The position numbers were made by a program, and so were the translations under genes. 64,000 bases of DNA from Straminergon stramineum (lineage: Eukaryota; Streptophyta; Bryopsida; Hypnales; Calliergonaceae), in the NCBI GenBank assembly GCA_963920665.1, contig OY987269.1, positions 4,776,501 to 4,840,500 on the forward strand. Reading direction: 5' to 3'. Within the stretch, counting starts at the first letter, position 1. Each line of letters starts with the position of its first letter. Below the pieces are notes generated by a model that had not been told where the DNA came from, ran no database searches, and saw only the letters and a list, made by a program, of their open reading frames with translations. Of this stretch, positions 26,501 to 39,125 are shown piece by piece.

Positions 26501-29500
26501 CACTTGGCCCATTTATTTCCTTGTATTCCCTATTGCAAGACCCCATGAGAACTTTGGTTTTGTATGATGGCAGACTGCACAACATGACAAAAAATACATC
26601 TGACTGGCACAGACTCTGAATCTTGATAAGCGTATTGACTTTTTTGGCTAATAAATAATCAATTCTTGGGAACTTAGGGATCAAAATTGCAAAGTTTTCT
26701 GTAATGGAAAGAAAATATCTCTAGGTCCTGAGAAAAAGCTTGCAGATTCCACGCACCTCAAGGGCTGATCGTGAAAGCCCAAAATCACATAACTTAGCTT
26801 GCAACTTTCCGGTAAGGAGAACATTCTCAGACTTGATATCCCTGCCAAAGTTAGACCCACGTCTCACGGATGTGTGCGCACCAAAAAATTTACTATGTCA
26901 CGAAGTCATTTGATGTACCTCATAACAATCTTAAATTGTTCAGAAAGTGCACCCAGCTTAATGTTGGTCTGAAAACATTTGAAAAAACAAGATATGATTC
27001 GGATTCCATCAATATGGCTAAGAATGGTGTGGAAGAACATGCTACTTCTGCTAGCTCGCAAATGTCAACCCAAGAGCTACTGTCAGGGAGCTCTTAAAAG
27101 TGATTGATGTCAGGGGCTTCCTTCTCGAAAATCTTAACTACTCTAAGACGTAAGAGGATGTGTATCAAAGGAAAAATATGTTAGAAGATCGGAGCATCTT
27201 AAATATGGTGGTTCTTTCTTGAATTAGCAAATGAGCCCAAATGAACCCAAAGTTTTAGGAGATCCGTTCAAGAATGTTGTGGTAGATTCAGAAAACCAAA
27301 CCGTTCCACAAAATTTGGCCCCATGAAGTTCTAAAGGAGGGTTTAACAAGAATTACTTACCTGTGCCACACATGACAGGCATGCATGTAGCGAACTGATA
27401 CAAGAAGCTGCCAGATGAGAGCCCGAACCGTTTCTGCTGACATAGGCTCCTCTTGATGGTACAAATCGCCACTGGTAGTACTCACAATTTTGCACCCATT
27501 TAGCTTGTAATTAGATGTTTGTTGATCCACGATTCCAACTCAAAAAGATGATTCAAAATCAACACAGCCAGAACACTAGTAGAAGCCACCCTGAGATATT
27601 CTAGAAAGTCTAGCCGCAGTAAATTCTTCTAACTGTAATCCCATATAGGGCAATTTTTAACATAAAACCTACCAATTCTATTGTGGTCAGACTTTCTAGA
27701 ATATTCTTGAGAGGGTAGGTCCCTAAAATTGAGAACTACAATAAAATAATTTTTAAGAACCAGATCATACCATTCCGCAAATTCAGTAGCAATATACAAG
27801 TCCGTTGCGTCGGGTTTCTCCAAATTCTTTGATGTGAAGACATCTGTCACTGCAATGTCAATCCCACTTGGGTATCAACACACTTATTGTCTCTACCCCC
27901 AGGAAGAGAGACTAAGCAATGGTCTGAAAAAGAAGGGAATTTTACCGTCCAATCAAAATGAGTCATGTTTTAAAAGCAATAGTAGTATGCTGGGTCATCA
28001 TTCCAAAGAATAGATTTTTTACGTCTAGTAGAATTGTGAAACATGGCAATCGGGCTATGGTTTTCTAAGATTGTCATATACTTTTTTTGAATTTTTCAAT
28101 CTGAGAGGATTAGACAGAGGATTGTACAGAAGAGACAAATGATAATAATACGTTTCTATTAGCGAGTGTCTGCAAATAGAGACACCTGCTTGTTACCAAC
28201 ACACTAATGTAAAAAATAGACAACTATCTCCATACTAGATTGGTCAGCATCAGTAGTCCTCGCTTCCCAGTATGAGGGCTTACATGAAATAATATAAGGA
28301 TAGATAAGACGCCGCATAATGCATACTTCCCGGAGCACACGTTTGGCCAGCAATTGGCAAAAGAATACGTCTGGCACTCTCTGTTGAAGATCAAAGAAGG
28401 AAAAAACAGTGATATGTCAAAAAGTTCTAAACTTTATCAAAAACTTCTAGAATTCTGACCAGAATTCTCATACCACAGGACTACCATTCTCAGAGAAACA
28501 GGGCCCACACATTTACAAAGTATACGGGATCAGATTTCACCTTGAGTGCCACCACTTGGCCGAATTCTAAATCCACTGCGCGACAAACATCCCCATAAGA
28601 GCCTGAACCAACGTGCGCTTGCAACTTGTATCGGGGACCCACTGTACATGAAATTTGGAGTCAGGATGACCGCTCTTAACAATGATCACAACAGAAAAAC
28701 ATCTGCACAGCACTGCATTCTTCAACGAATTCTTGAACAGGTGAATTATACTCTCCATCTCCTGTTCTCATGCTGCATCGAATCAAGTAGAATTTTCTAT
28801 GGAGGATCATTTGAGAATAATACAAGAAAAACTGGAGTGCCTGCTCTTCAAGGAGGCATATGTCCGCTCCCTAAAGTGTCCATTTTCCTTCCCCTACGCT
28901 CTTCAAAGTTTCCTCCATCTTAAACTTTCAAAGACCATGAATTCACAATATTAAATCGACTCATTCAGGTGAGAATTTCCACTAAACAATCGAATAAATC
29001 GTTTTAAAACCAATGACCAATATAATTTTGATAAGATGAGGCCAAATTTGATATCACTGACAAAAATTTCCAGTAAAATTAGCCAGTAAACTCAGACAAC
29101 ATCCTAGAGAGATTGATCTTGGAGCATGATGCAAATCAACAAAACAACTCCGTATAATCATGTACCTGCACTTGCATTTGCAAGATGCATATGTCACTAA
29201 TTAAAAAGTAAAGCAATTTCAAAGAACTCAATGGGGAGGTCTTCCTATGCTTGAAATACTCAATTACGATTCCCCATTGCAAATCTGCTTATAATTCAAG
29301 ACCAAAAATCATAGAACAGCCTAATTGTACCAAAAATCTTGATACCAGGATCAGTGAAGAGCATAGCATGCGTCAATCAATTCTAAATACACAAAAGAAA
29401 TTGGACAAAAGAAAGTCCACAAATGGCCTACCCAAAACCTCGTTAAAAAACTGAAGCTTAATTCGGGCTTCTAGGTCCGGTAGGGGTTAAAAGGATGTTA

Positions 29501-29881
29501 ACTGCACCAAATTCTGCAATGTGGAAAATACTCTCGAACAAAAAAACGCCTAGAAACAAACTGCAAGACAAATTTCATTCCAGTCACCGCATCTAAAAAC
29601 CGCTCGTAATATCCCTAAAGTTGCTGCAGGCGAAATCAAGTAAAAATATGGAAACGAAATCTGATTTCAATTCATGCAACAGCAGAAGCCTAACAGTCCG
29701 TCACCACTTTCCAAAATTAACAAAACCAAAAATCAAACGAGGAATCCAAAATCTGATCGAATTCGAAGAAAACTCAAAGACTTTCATCACGAGATGATCG
29801 TTCTTTACCAGACCAGATTTGTCCGCACACTACGTAGATGCCCTTGGAGACATCCACATCCTCGACATCGCTCCAGGCCAT
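20598..29881 (-). CDS. Atypical MAP kinase (CMGC group), 583 residues, 17 exons
   Basis: A Ser/Thr kinase. Exons (minus): 29881-29809, 28641-28541, 28380-28284, 27849-27771, 27471-27361, 26841-26757, 26378-26301, 25893-25823, 25542-25518, 25224-25160, 24859-24790, 24325-24224, 23552-23427, 23051-22926, 22400-22233, 21808-21552 and 20715-20598. They total 1752 nt with every phase matching. Landmarks: glycine loop GSGSYGDV (residues 36-43), VALK lysine 58, LREV helix-C glutamate, HRDIKSEN (153-160), DFG (173-175), HRAPE (214-218), then WSVGCIFWELL and LDVIFNVIGTP, and LVDDNALDLLQRMLAFAPQRRCSADEAL near the end of the lobe (~residue 361). A 220-residue tail follows with a Gln/Glu/Arg-rich segment. 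The segment aligning with TEY-VVTRWYRAPE reads TKT-VVTPSHRAPE, so the usual activation tyrosine is missing. Substrates and pathway cannot be read from sequence. Confidence 0.85.
21187..21427. mobile_element. TTAACCCC-ended MITE in kinase intron 16 (241 bp)
   Basis: Left end CTAACCCCTAAAGGACCAAG; right end CTCCTTTAGGGGTTTAA. A further family-like right end, CCTTCAAGGGTTAA, lies at about 21495-21508, so a second partial copy may abut. It lies between the last two coding exons. Confidence 0.7.
23265..23285. repeat. (AATC)n microsatellite in kinase intron 13
   Basis: AATCAATCAATCAATCAATT, about five units. Confidence 0.9.
25921..26143. mobile_element. TTAAACCCC-ended MITE in kinase intron 7 (223 bp)
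   Basis: Left end TTAAACCCCCAGTGCCTAAA, right end GGTATTTAGGGGTTAA. It sits about 28 bases from the acceptor of exon 8 (25893), unusually close to a splice site. Confidence 0.6.
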
Positions 29882-30470
29882 CGCGCTCAAGTCGGCAAAG
29901 AGAGATCGACTTCAAACCCTCGGTCTCTTCTTTCGCGCCTTCGAAGTCACCAGGCCACTATCGGTCGTCGCTCGTGGTGCTCGACGCGGAAGCTCCATGA
30001 AGGAGCTGCAAATTACTTGGCAAAAGTGTTTCAACGCTTTGTGCAGGCACAGGGCGATAGTCGCAGAAAATGTAGAGGACTGGTGGTCGGAGGGATTCCG
30101 GGAATTTTTGTGATGAACCTACCGATGGTCGAAGAGATGATTCGGGCGGCGACCGGTACCCCACTCAGGAAAGAATCTGGAAAGCATCGTTCGACCTGCA
30201 GTCGGACATTCTCAGACATTGTGAAGCCCTCCTGGTACCCGTTTAGGGAACGAAGGGTATTCCCCCAAGTTGCAGTCAGACAAAAACATTGGAGACGGAC
30301 CAATCTCCAACTGCCAGAACATCAATTGATACCCGTTTCGTAGACACAGGGTATCATCCTCTCCCGCTATACCAATTCCCGCCTTACTAATCCCGCCATC
30401 CCCATCGCCTTCCCCTGTTTTCTTCAGTGTGCGTTGTCGTCTTCAGTGCTCCGGCTTGCTCTCCGCAGGA
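29882..30470. promoter_or_regulatory. Kinase leader and possible bidirectional promoter
   Basis: The kinase start lies at 29881 on the minus strand and putative plus-strand exons begin after 30470. The interval is GC-richer than the flanks and has pyrimidine-rich stretches near 30355-30420 (TCCTCTCCCGC). Long frames on both strands here lack ATG starts and look like composition effects. Confidence 0.35.
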
Positions 30471-30589
30471 ATGCTTTTGAAGCACAGTAACTTGTCACTT
30501 TCGGACGTGTTTGTACATCTTGTTTGTTAAGTTAATCGTATTACATTATGTCTGTACAATGTCTCAATGAATTTCCATTGATCGTGCAG

Positions 30590-30713
30590 GCGGGACTTTT
30601 CTGCAGTTCTATGCCAAGTGACGAATGAAGTTGTGGATTTGAATTCTGACATGGACCCTCTCATGCATGCATCCTTCGGTGCTTCAAATGAAGACAGAGT
30701 AGCAGACGACTAA
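30590..30713 (+). CDS. Putative terminal coding exon, unknown small protein
   Basis: After the acceptor GATCGTGCAG there is one base, then a frame of 40 codons to TAA: RDFSAVLCQVTNEVVDLNSD, MDPLMHASFGASNEDRVADD. Its amino-acid mix is protein-like and a GTGAGT donor follows directly after the stop. I could not join it in phase to an upstream exon; the ATG at 30471 before a GTAACT donor does not match. It could belong to a noncoding transcript or a degraded gene divergent from the kinase. Confidence 0.25.
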
Positions 30714-32428
30714 GTGAGTATGAAATAGTTGGTAGAATCAATAATTGATAAGTACTGTAGCTTCAGCATTTCTTTAGAATGATTTTATGCTAAAATTGTC
30801 CATCAGCTTGGCCTGTAGAGTAGTCGAGTACCTGCAGTTGGAATTCCTTTATGTCCAGAAATTGGAGATATTCCCTTGATTTTGATGACAATTTTAGCAC
30901 CCGTGTGTTTATCTTTAATAGTCGAGTTGATAAACCGATTTTGCTTAGTTCCTCGAGCATAGTCATATTTGGTTTTATTATTATCGAATGCAATACTCTC
31001 AACCTATTTTTGAGAGCTTCCGGATTGAATATTGGAATCTGTCGCTCAAGGTGTTGGATACCGGAGTATATACTGTACCGCTGGGTATAGTTCCTATTGT
31101 TTATCTTTATTGCTTCTTGAACAAATATTTATGAGCAATTGCAAGGGGAGTCCAGTGCTCCAAAGTATGTCAGGATACTGTGTGCAAAAGTTAGAGTTTT
31201 ATTGGAAGATAACTTAGAACTAACATGGTGCGCATTCTCAAAACCAATCTTTACTCATCTGCAAGTTTTTAGGGTGTTGAATTTACGGATGTGTTGCAAC
31301 GTTTCCACATCCACTAACTGCAGTTGTGAATGGCCATTTCCTAATCATCAACTTCAGATAGTACATCACTTGGAGTTCTGTTGATTCTCTCAAAGCTCTC
31401 GATTTCAATTGGAGCGTTAATGCAATAGGATCTCGGCGATAACATGTCATGGGATGCTAGTGTCAGACATTCTCACAGCCCAGCGACTAGATTTAGAGTA
31501 CATTTCCCTTTCCTAGGCAACAGATCATATCCTTCATGAGTCTCTGAAATGCATGCGAAGCCATGGCAAAGAAAGTTTAGGTCACTTGTAGAAATCGATG
31601 ATTGAGTATGTCCATCTACTTACCTTCTTGATCTGCGGCCTTGCCAACCTGCAATCAGTACAGAATCTCCACCAAGAAATTGATAGAGTTCGAGGACGTC
31701 ACGGGTTTCGTCGCATTCAATTAGGGCACCTGCTTGAGGGCGTCATATGTGCAAAAAATCAGTAATCTTACTGGGCACTTCACAGGACGTTAGTAAGCTC
31801 TGATGCTGAAGTGACCTTCAAAGAATTGCAGGTCTCCGCATCTAGTTTGAAAGGCTTGGTGGGGATAATGCAGTATTGTGGACTTATTGTTGCAGAGCTG
31901 CCCATCGGAGATCCTCTCTCGTCGAACCTTGGGAGAAGAAACATGTAACCTTTGCTACAAACCTGTGTAAGTTAGCTTGTTCACGGTTTCAGGATTTCAG
32001 GGTTAGGGTTTAGAGTTATTCGTTCATGGTTGATTTATGGTGTATATATTAAGACTCTGTTGATAGATGTTGGCCTCTCTCCATAAAATCGTTTCCTAGA
32101 GGTTCAGATCTTTTCCTGTCTATAACCTGAGCGTTATCTTTGTGGTATGTATCTGATTCTTGAACCCGAACTTCATTTTTATTCCTCACATATACGTGTC
32201 CATCGCTATTGCTCTGATAATTAATGTGGACTGCTGTAAATAGGTGGACTAATTGGAGTTCTGATATATGAGATATTGTCCGGTTGTCCTTTTTATGACG
32301 ATGGTGAGACTCTCTTTTTAAATGCTCCATCCTTGTTTGCAGAGGAACCGTCAATTTTGATGTAAATATATGCTTTGTTGTGCGACTAGGTACTTGTTGA
32401 TTGTCTTTTGCAATTTACATTCTTGTAG

Positions 32429-32580
32429 AGCTGCCCCTACACCGTTGGAGAAGGAATACAGATTCTGTGCACAATCTGGAGCCCATGTTAGGTGGGATGT
32501 ATTGATAGCTACAACAAGAAAAGAAGCGTTGGCAACTCACAAAGCGCCATGCATGAGTCCTCGTTTGACCTAAAGTCACG
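32429..32580 (+). other. Putative exon of an uncharacterised plus-strand transcript
   Basis: It is bounded by TTCTTGTAG and a GTAAGC donor at 32581. The open frame reads APTPLEKEYRFCAQSGAHVR then WDVLIATTRKEALATHKAPC, ending in TGA/TAA before the donor. Between 30713 and here no further coherent exon was found, although 31130-31290 has an open stretch (QGESSAPKYVRILCAKVRVL). Confidence 0.2.
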
Positions 32581-33011
32581 GTAAGCCTCCTTTCAACTTC
32601 TGACAATATAACCTTGACCTTCTGAAAGATGACTAATCCACAGGGGAGATAGGTAGAATAGGACTACGACGATCTGAGAGCAGGAATTCATATTGTGGAT
32701 GCTCATGGGTACTGTGAAAAATTAACCCATGAGGTAGAGATACACAGCTTTGAAAGTTTCAGTAAGATCGTTACTGTAGTTAATTGTAGAGAAAAATGAG
32801 AGCTAATTTTCAATTTATAAGTTATTACTAGGATTTTGTGTTTGGCAAGAGATTCTGGATAATCAATAATACTGCCACGGAGTTGTGAACAATTGGAGTC
32901 AGTGAACCATTTGAAGCCCATTTCTGGGGGATTGAATGTGAATTACGTAATATTGGCGTGATTCAGAGTCAGTGCCGCAGTTGTCATACAATTGCACACA
33001 GCTCTAAAACT

Positions 33012-33443
33012 TCAATTGGTAAGGTAGTCCAACCTATTACCACCCTGATTTGCAATCTGAGTATATTAGGACCAACTCTAGGAGGGGCACATATTTTTTA
33101 GAGGTGTGTGCATGTTTCACAAATCAAATCAAAGTGGAATTATAATTTTCATCAAAAATTGTAATTTCTATGAATTTTTTAAGTGGTTTGCCCAAAATTA
33201 CAAAACTGCCCCTAAACTAGAGTCATAAATGTCCTATCCTAAACCTATAACCACCATTACATGTATCTATTAGCATTAGAGTATCCACCAATCAAAGGTT
33301 AATATGTTACCTAGGTTGGAATTAATGCACTAAAATTGTGAGAATAGTGAATGGATTTGGGTGAGTTTTATGGTGGAGATGGGGCCAAAAATAGGATGGT
33401 GGTTATAGGAATTTGGTGGAAATGGGTTGGTCTACCTTATTGA
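33012..33443. mobile_element. MITE-like element with ~33-bp inverted ends
   Basis: The left end TCAATTGGTAAGGTAGTCCA continues ACCTATTACCACC. The complement of the right end reads TCAATAAGGTAGACCAACCC then ATTTCCACC. A second internal pair, ATAACCACCAT and ATGGTGGTTAT, lies inside. The element is ~430 bp and noncoding. Confidence 0.6.
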
Positions 33444-34199
33444 TTTAGGTTTCAAGATGCCTACCTTGAAAAGTGCCACTGTCATGTATAATAAGGTAAA
33501 ATAGTCCATTATGGACCTTTTACCCATTGTAGACTCCCAAGAATGCCCACATTATGGTTTTCTTCTAGTAATTGAGATTTGGGTCACATTTAATGTCTTA
33601 GCTACCCATAATTGGAATGGAGTGATTAATGACCACAATAGGAACTTTCAGTTTTTTATGATGTTAGTTCATTGTAGGAAGTGCCTTTTCAGGTCTTCTA
33701 AGGTAGAAACACCTATTAGCATCCATGATCCCATCCTTGTCCTCTAGATATTATTAAATGTGTTCGTAGACTTTAGTTAATGTATCCTCTATATGTTTAA
33801 TTTTGATTGTTGATACATGTGAAGGATAGATACTTAAGTGTGATTCGTTGACAATTGATTTTTGTAGAGTTCAAATTTGGATCCACCTATGTGATACATT
33901 TAGTGGTCTAGGAGCAAGCACTTTGAAAAATCATAGGAATTACATATAACATCCAAAAAATCTTTTTTTTTTAATATTCATGATTTTCACTTGTTAATAT
34001 TGTATAAAAATAAAATCTTCAAGAAAAGATGCCTCCAACTATACTAAATTGTTTATATTGATGCTTTTATGTGCTTCCACTGTATGTTAGAAAATATTGT
34101 GACCACAACAAGTGAATAAGATGAGCATTATGGATCAGTTTGGGGGTAGACTACAAATTTTTTTAGGCCATGCTAGGCTAAACACTTCAAAAATTCACA

Positions 34200-34575
34200 A
34201 CAAATTCATACTTTGTCAAAAAAATATTATTTCAAATGCTATTGCTCATATTGCCCGAAAAACAAGATCGTCCATAACTTTCACATCACTTATCCAAATG
34301 AAATGAATCAAAGCTTTCCATATAGACAAAAAATAATATATAAAGGGGAAAAAATTGAAATTTTTGAACTTTTTTTTGTTGCCTTGTTTTGAGCTTATTT
34401 GAGCATAACTTTTGTTCCCATGCACCAATTGAAAAAAAATTACATCCCCACAAATCTAATCAGTTTTTTACATCTTCAAGACAATTTCAAAAAATCATGA
34501 CAAAAATTGAGACTATAGGTACCAACTTGAAATCCAATTTGTCCCCCGAAGGAACAATGGTCCTTTAGGAGTTAA
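34200..34575. mobile_element. TTAACCCC-ended element, long class, truncated copy
   Basis: It ends TCCTTTAGGAGTTAA. The preceding ~370 bp match the reverse complement of 62387-62830, with shared blocks TGCCCGAAAAACAAGAT versus TGCCCAAAAAACTAAGAT, CATAACTTTC, AATGAATCAA and CATAACTTTTG with CACC(A/G)ATTGAAA. Confidence 0.6.
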
Positions 34576-36230
34576 GATATGGATCCTCTAATTCAAAAAA
34601 ATTGAAGATTCAATTTTATTTGAGGGCATTGTGTAGGAATAAGAACTAGTAGTTTTTAAAGGTCCACTTAAGGTAGGAGGTTTACGAAATAACTATTTAT
34701 CATTCCATTTGCAATTTTGGGGAGTTTGACATCTTTAAATATTTTACAGTAGAGTTTCTTTGACGGATAAGTGGAAATGGCATCAATCTAACTAAAGCCA
34801 TTTTTTTATGGACCTTTGTGGAATTAGTTATGAATTTTGAAGTTAGAATCACAATAAGGCTTTGAAAACATCCACCCCTTGAAAAGTTCACTAATAGTGC
34901 ATTGATGAATGCAATTGGTAATTAAAGAAATCAATATGTGCACTTGTGGTAAAGAATTATTTTAAATCTTGATCACTTCATGGACCTCCTACCTTACCAA
35001 GCTATCTTATAGATTTCTCAATTGTATATATAGAGTATAAGAGGTTGAAAACTATATAGTAGGGTCCAAAAATAATTCAAGTTTTTTCTCCTAAGGTAAA
35101 TTAGAATAAAAACTATGAACTTTAAAAAGCTCCTATAAGCTCAAACTATTGTTCATCAATTCACAAGCTACAAAGAGAGTTGGAATGATCTTGGGAATGA
35201 TGGTAGAGTTTAGTTTACAATAAAAAAAATTTACATTATAAAATCATAGTATCATACATCATACAATAATAAAAAAAAAAAAAAAAACCCAATGTTGCCA
35301 CCTACCATCAAGTGTTGCCATCTTTTGCTAAAATAATTGTTTGCATTCTTTTAAGCATACTTCTAATGATGGTATGGAGTTACTCCAAACAAATTGTATC
35401 CCACATTGATTAAATTGTTTGCACCATTTTGCTCTTTAGTTCTTGGTCTACAATTGGATGTCAAAACAAATCTTTAACAATCTTCCATACATTAAATTCT
35501 CTATAGGGTTCAAGTTCAAAGAGTTTGCAAGCCAAATTTGTTTTTCACAACATGGGCTTGTCTCCATTGCAATGGAAGTAAGTTGTGGTAGGCTAGACCG
35601 CCATCTTCCCAAAGTATTAAGTGCACAACTACACATGGGGTTTGTCCAAAAAAGTGAAACTTGCTTAATGTTCCTCATAAACAAGAGTCACAAAATCACT
35701 TGTTGTCTTTGTGTCAAGAGGTATAATTACATTAGGGCATTTATCAAAGCCACAAAATGCACCCTAAACCATCAATAGACTATGACCAAACTTATAAGAG
35801 ATGTGCTACGCAATTTCATGCATATCTTTCATATGATTTCACAATACTCTAATTTGCTTGGAATTCTTACCAATTTCAAATGATGGCTCATTTTACCAAG
35901 TCACATTGCACCATTGCACCAATCCTCAAAATTCCAATTTTTATTATCTTAAACAAATGTGAGCCTATTTGCTTTATGCTTACATTACAAGAGGTCTTTT
36001 GGGTGCAATGCAATTTATAAAGCCTAGCTCATGTAGGTATGAGACTTAATTTGGATCTCAAAAAATAAATAATGCATTGTAAAAGCATTGCAAACTTCTA
36101 ATTAATTGAATGTAAAAGTCTTGGACTAAGAATCCGTGCTATTACATTCCCAAATTGTTGCAAATCCATGGAATTTAAAATGTAGAATCATGTAAAACAC
36201 CTAAGTGTTAAGTGCAAAAGTACTTGCTAT

Positions 36231-36600
36231 TTTCATTGCAAAGACATATGTAATTACCTTGCAAATCATTTAATATTCTAATGCTACAAAAACAATCAAT
36301 ACAACAATTCAATAACCTTGTAAAAATAATAGAGAAATACTGAAATTCCATTGCAATCATCTTAAATTGCCATTACATTGCAAATAAAATACATACTATC
36401 ATTGCAAACTCATTGCAAAAACATATGTAATACGTTGCAAATCATTTCATACTTTGATGCTACAAAAACATTCAATACAACAATACAATAACTTTGTAAA
36501 ATTAATAGAAAAGTATTGAAAATCCATTGCAAGCAATTATAATGGCCATTACATTGCAAACAAATAGCAAATTGTCATGGCAAATACATTGCAAACTATT
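36231..36600 (+). repeat. ~176-bp tandem duplication rich in ATTGCAAA
   Basis: Two units begin ATGTAATTACCTTGCAAATC (36249) and ATGTAATACGTTGCAAATCA (36425). Each continues through GCTACAAAAACA, CAATACAACAAT, TATTGAAA and GCCATTACATTGCAAA. The CATTGCAAA word recurs through the wider 36.2-36.7 kb stretch and again at 41.5 and 57.9 kb. Confidence 0.65.
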
Positions 36601-38741
36601 ATAGTCATTATCATATCAACTATGTTTGGCAATGCATTGCAAAACCAATGATTATAAATTTTCAAAATAGTGAAAAACCATTGCAAAAACAAAACACAAG
36701 TACATATGTGAATTCAATTTTAAGTCAATTCTAGATGAATATTTGATCAATTTTGGATGAATGCCATAGAAGAAGTGGATGAATATCATCATGTACTTGG
36801 ATGAAAAGAAGTAGAATGGATGAATGTGTGGATGTTGATGTAGTGGATGGGAACTTGTAGATTGGATGGAATTATAGACAACAAAATGTATGACAAATGG
36901 CATTTGTAAGGACAAAATAATAGCTCAATATTGCACATTTTATTGTAGAAATTACTAGTAGCTTGAGGATATTGTGGTACCCTAAAAATACATCTACCTA
37001 TAACAAACTTAACTACATCCTTTAAAAAAAACCATACTTTCTAGCTCTACCTGCAGCTTCAACCAAACCTACAAATTTTTTAGCATTCGTGAGTTCCACT
37101 CATAATCACATGTCATTGTAGAAAGGGAAGTACCCAGTAATCCTCTCACAACTGGATAAATATCTAAGTACCCATAACTACATTTGAATCATAAAAACAC
37201 CATGACTTTGAAGCTTGTATCTATAAAACCATCAAAACATGAAACCAATCAACAAAACTTGCTCCCACGTTTTGAAGAAGTATGAGATTCTAAACCTCTG
37301 GTGGTGCTAGCTTCAAATATGGGCCAAACAGATCCAATCTCCCTAGAATGCCAATCCTTTATAGTGAGTAACTCAGATCAGATCTTTCAAACAATAACAA
37401 AAAATTTGTGAGTTACAAAAATTTGTGAATTAGAAAAATTTGTATGAGCACTCCATCTCGAAGACCAGGCATTGCATTGAATAACACAAAGGTCATTAGA
37501 AAGCACTATAATAGCACCTCTCATCCAAACTAAAATGCACCCAAGTCATGATTGCACCTAAATCAAACTTATTTTGTCAAGCTACGGTGACTTCGATAAT
37601 TGAACCTACACCACAAGACATCTGAATTCATATTGTATTGTGATAATTCAAAGCTGTCTGACAAGGTAAACATTCGACATTTCAGAGAAAACAAAGAAAA
37701 GTCCAAGATTAAGACGAACTCGATTAACCCTATTTTCCTTACTTTAGACTTGGTACATAACCCTAGTCCATATACACATATTACTCTACATGCTCCAAAA
37801 CAAGAAGGAAAGATGGGGGTGCAATACAAGCTAATGACGACATAACTCATATTCTCAAATCCATAGATCACAGAACAAGACAATAAGAGGGACTTCAAGC
37901 CAAGCAATTATACTTGGTTTTTCCCTTTTCAGTTGTTGCATTGCCTCAGTTCTCTATTATACTTTGCCTTCAAAACATGTACTTAGCTACAAACAAATAA
38001 ACCAATAGCTACGAAAGAAGGAAAGACCTATATTTCCTCATAAACCAAATATCAAAAACACCGATGAAGCAATAATAGAACTCTACACAGTGCCAAAAAA
38101 ATCTTAAATTCCATATAGGAAAATCTCTCAAAAATGTCAAAGCAACTACTTCAAATTTACTTACCGATAGCAGAGCCTCACACATATGATGTTGAGAAAT
38201 CCCTACACTTGTTCAATTGGTATGCACTTGCCTGCATGTAGAACCAAAGGAAACTTGTAGTTAGTATCACTAAAAGTGCATACTTGTTGACTATGAGCAT
38301 ACAAGATGTACATCTCAAATTCTCAATCCACCAAATTGAACATGTCAAGTTTCATGCAGCCATACAAGACCAAACCTGTGATCTACATGCGATCTACTTC
38401 TGTTAGCTGGCTTGTCACAATGAAAAACACTCTAATTTATGAAAGAGACATAATGTTTGTTCTAGTCTTTTCTCCCTGAGAGCAAAAAACTCAGTAAATG
38501 TACTAGACAATGTTTATAGTGCAGTATGTCATCTAAGACCCAATTCAGATGAAGGGCAAAAACGAGTAGTTGTACCTTGAGAAGACGTAACTATTCATTG
38601 GCTATTTTGAGACCTTAAATTTCAAACCGCATTGGAGGAATCATTACAAATCCTTTCTAAGAGCATCTAGTAGGAATAAAAAAATCGTATAGCTACCCAG
38701 GCGGAAAGGAAATGAGAAAAACACATTAGTAAATCAAATAC

Positions 38742-39125
38742 CGTCCTTCTATTCGTAAATCAAATTCCCTAAATTTGTTTTGAAAGGACACTTTGTTTGT
38801 GCTATCTGCTTTGACATCAAAACAAACTGAGGAAGCAAATGCGCTCAAATATAGAATTGAAATACCAACTTCTGAGAAAAGAAAAGTTCTTTGATGAACA
38901 ACTAGGTCCTAGTACCAATTTGGACTACTTCATGTTCCATACGCACATAAATGCTTCGCAAAGAAACACTTTTAGAAAATAATCAGAGACATCATCAACA
39001 GATTGGCGAAGGAACACAAGGAGTGAGGCCTGTAAGTCACTAATATCATACCATACCTCATCAATAATTTTCTCATCTACCAATTCATCTACACTGAAAG
39101 TTGATATGGACGCTTCAAATGATTC
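38742..39125 (-). CDS. Putative exons of an unrecognised gene or pseudogene
   Basis: Three open segments have splice-like borders. 39125-39057 encodes ESFEASISTFSVDELVDEKI plus IDE and meets a GTATGG donor. 39029-38925, after CTTACAG, continues in phase as ASLLVFLRQSVDDVSDYFLK and ends in TAG after VWNMK. 38871-38742, after CTTTTCTCAG, reads VGISILYLSAFASSVCFDVK and ADSTNKVSFQNKFREFDLRI before a GTATTT donor, but its phase does not fit the preceding exon. The amino-acid mix looks protein-like, yet no family is recognised. A decayed gene or a fast-evolving one are both possible. Confidence 0.3.

Larger units (their letters stand above)
32581..38741. other. Gene desert with repeats
   Basis: No protein gene is supported over about 6 kb. 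Frames such as 33511-33747 and 35443-35778 have no recognisable family and AT-driven composition. Contained repeats are listed separately; a run of 17 or so A residues lies near 35270-35287. Confidence 0.6.

Noticed and set aside
30031..30303. 90-codon minus-strand frame upstream of the kinase as an upstream ORF
   Set aside because: It opens with TTG; the first in-frame ATG is deep inside and nothing supports translation.
29819..30343. 174-codon open frame on the plus strand opposite the kinase start
   Set aside because: It has no ATG near its beginning, lies antisense to kinase exon 1 and leader, and shows no recognisable domain; GC-rich composition explains it.
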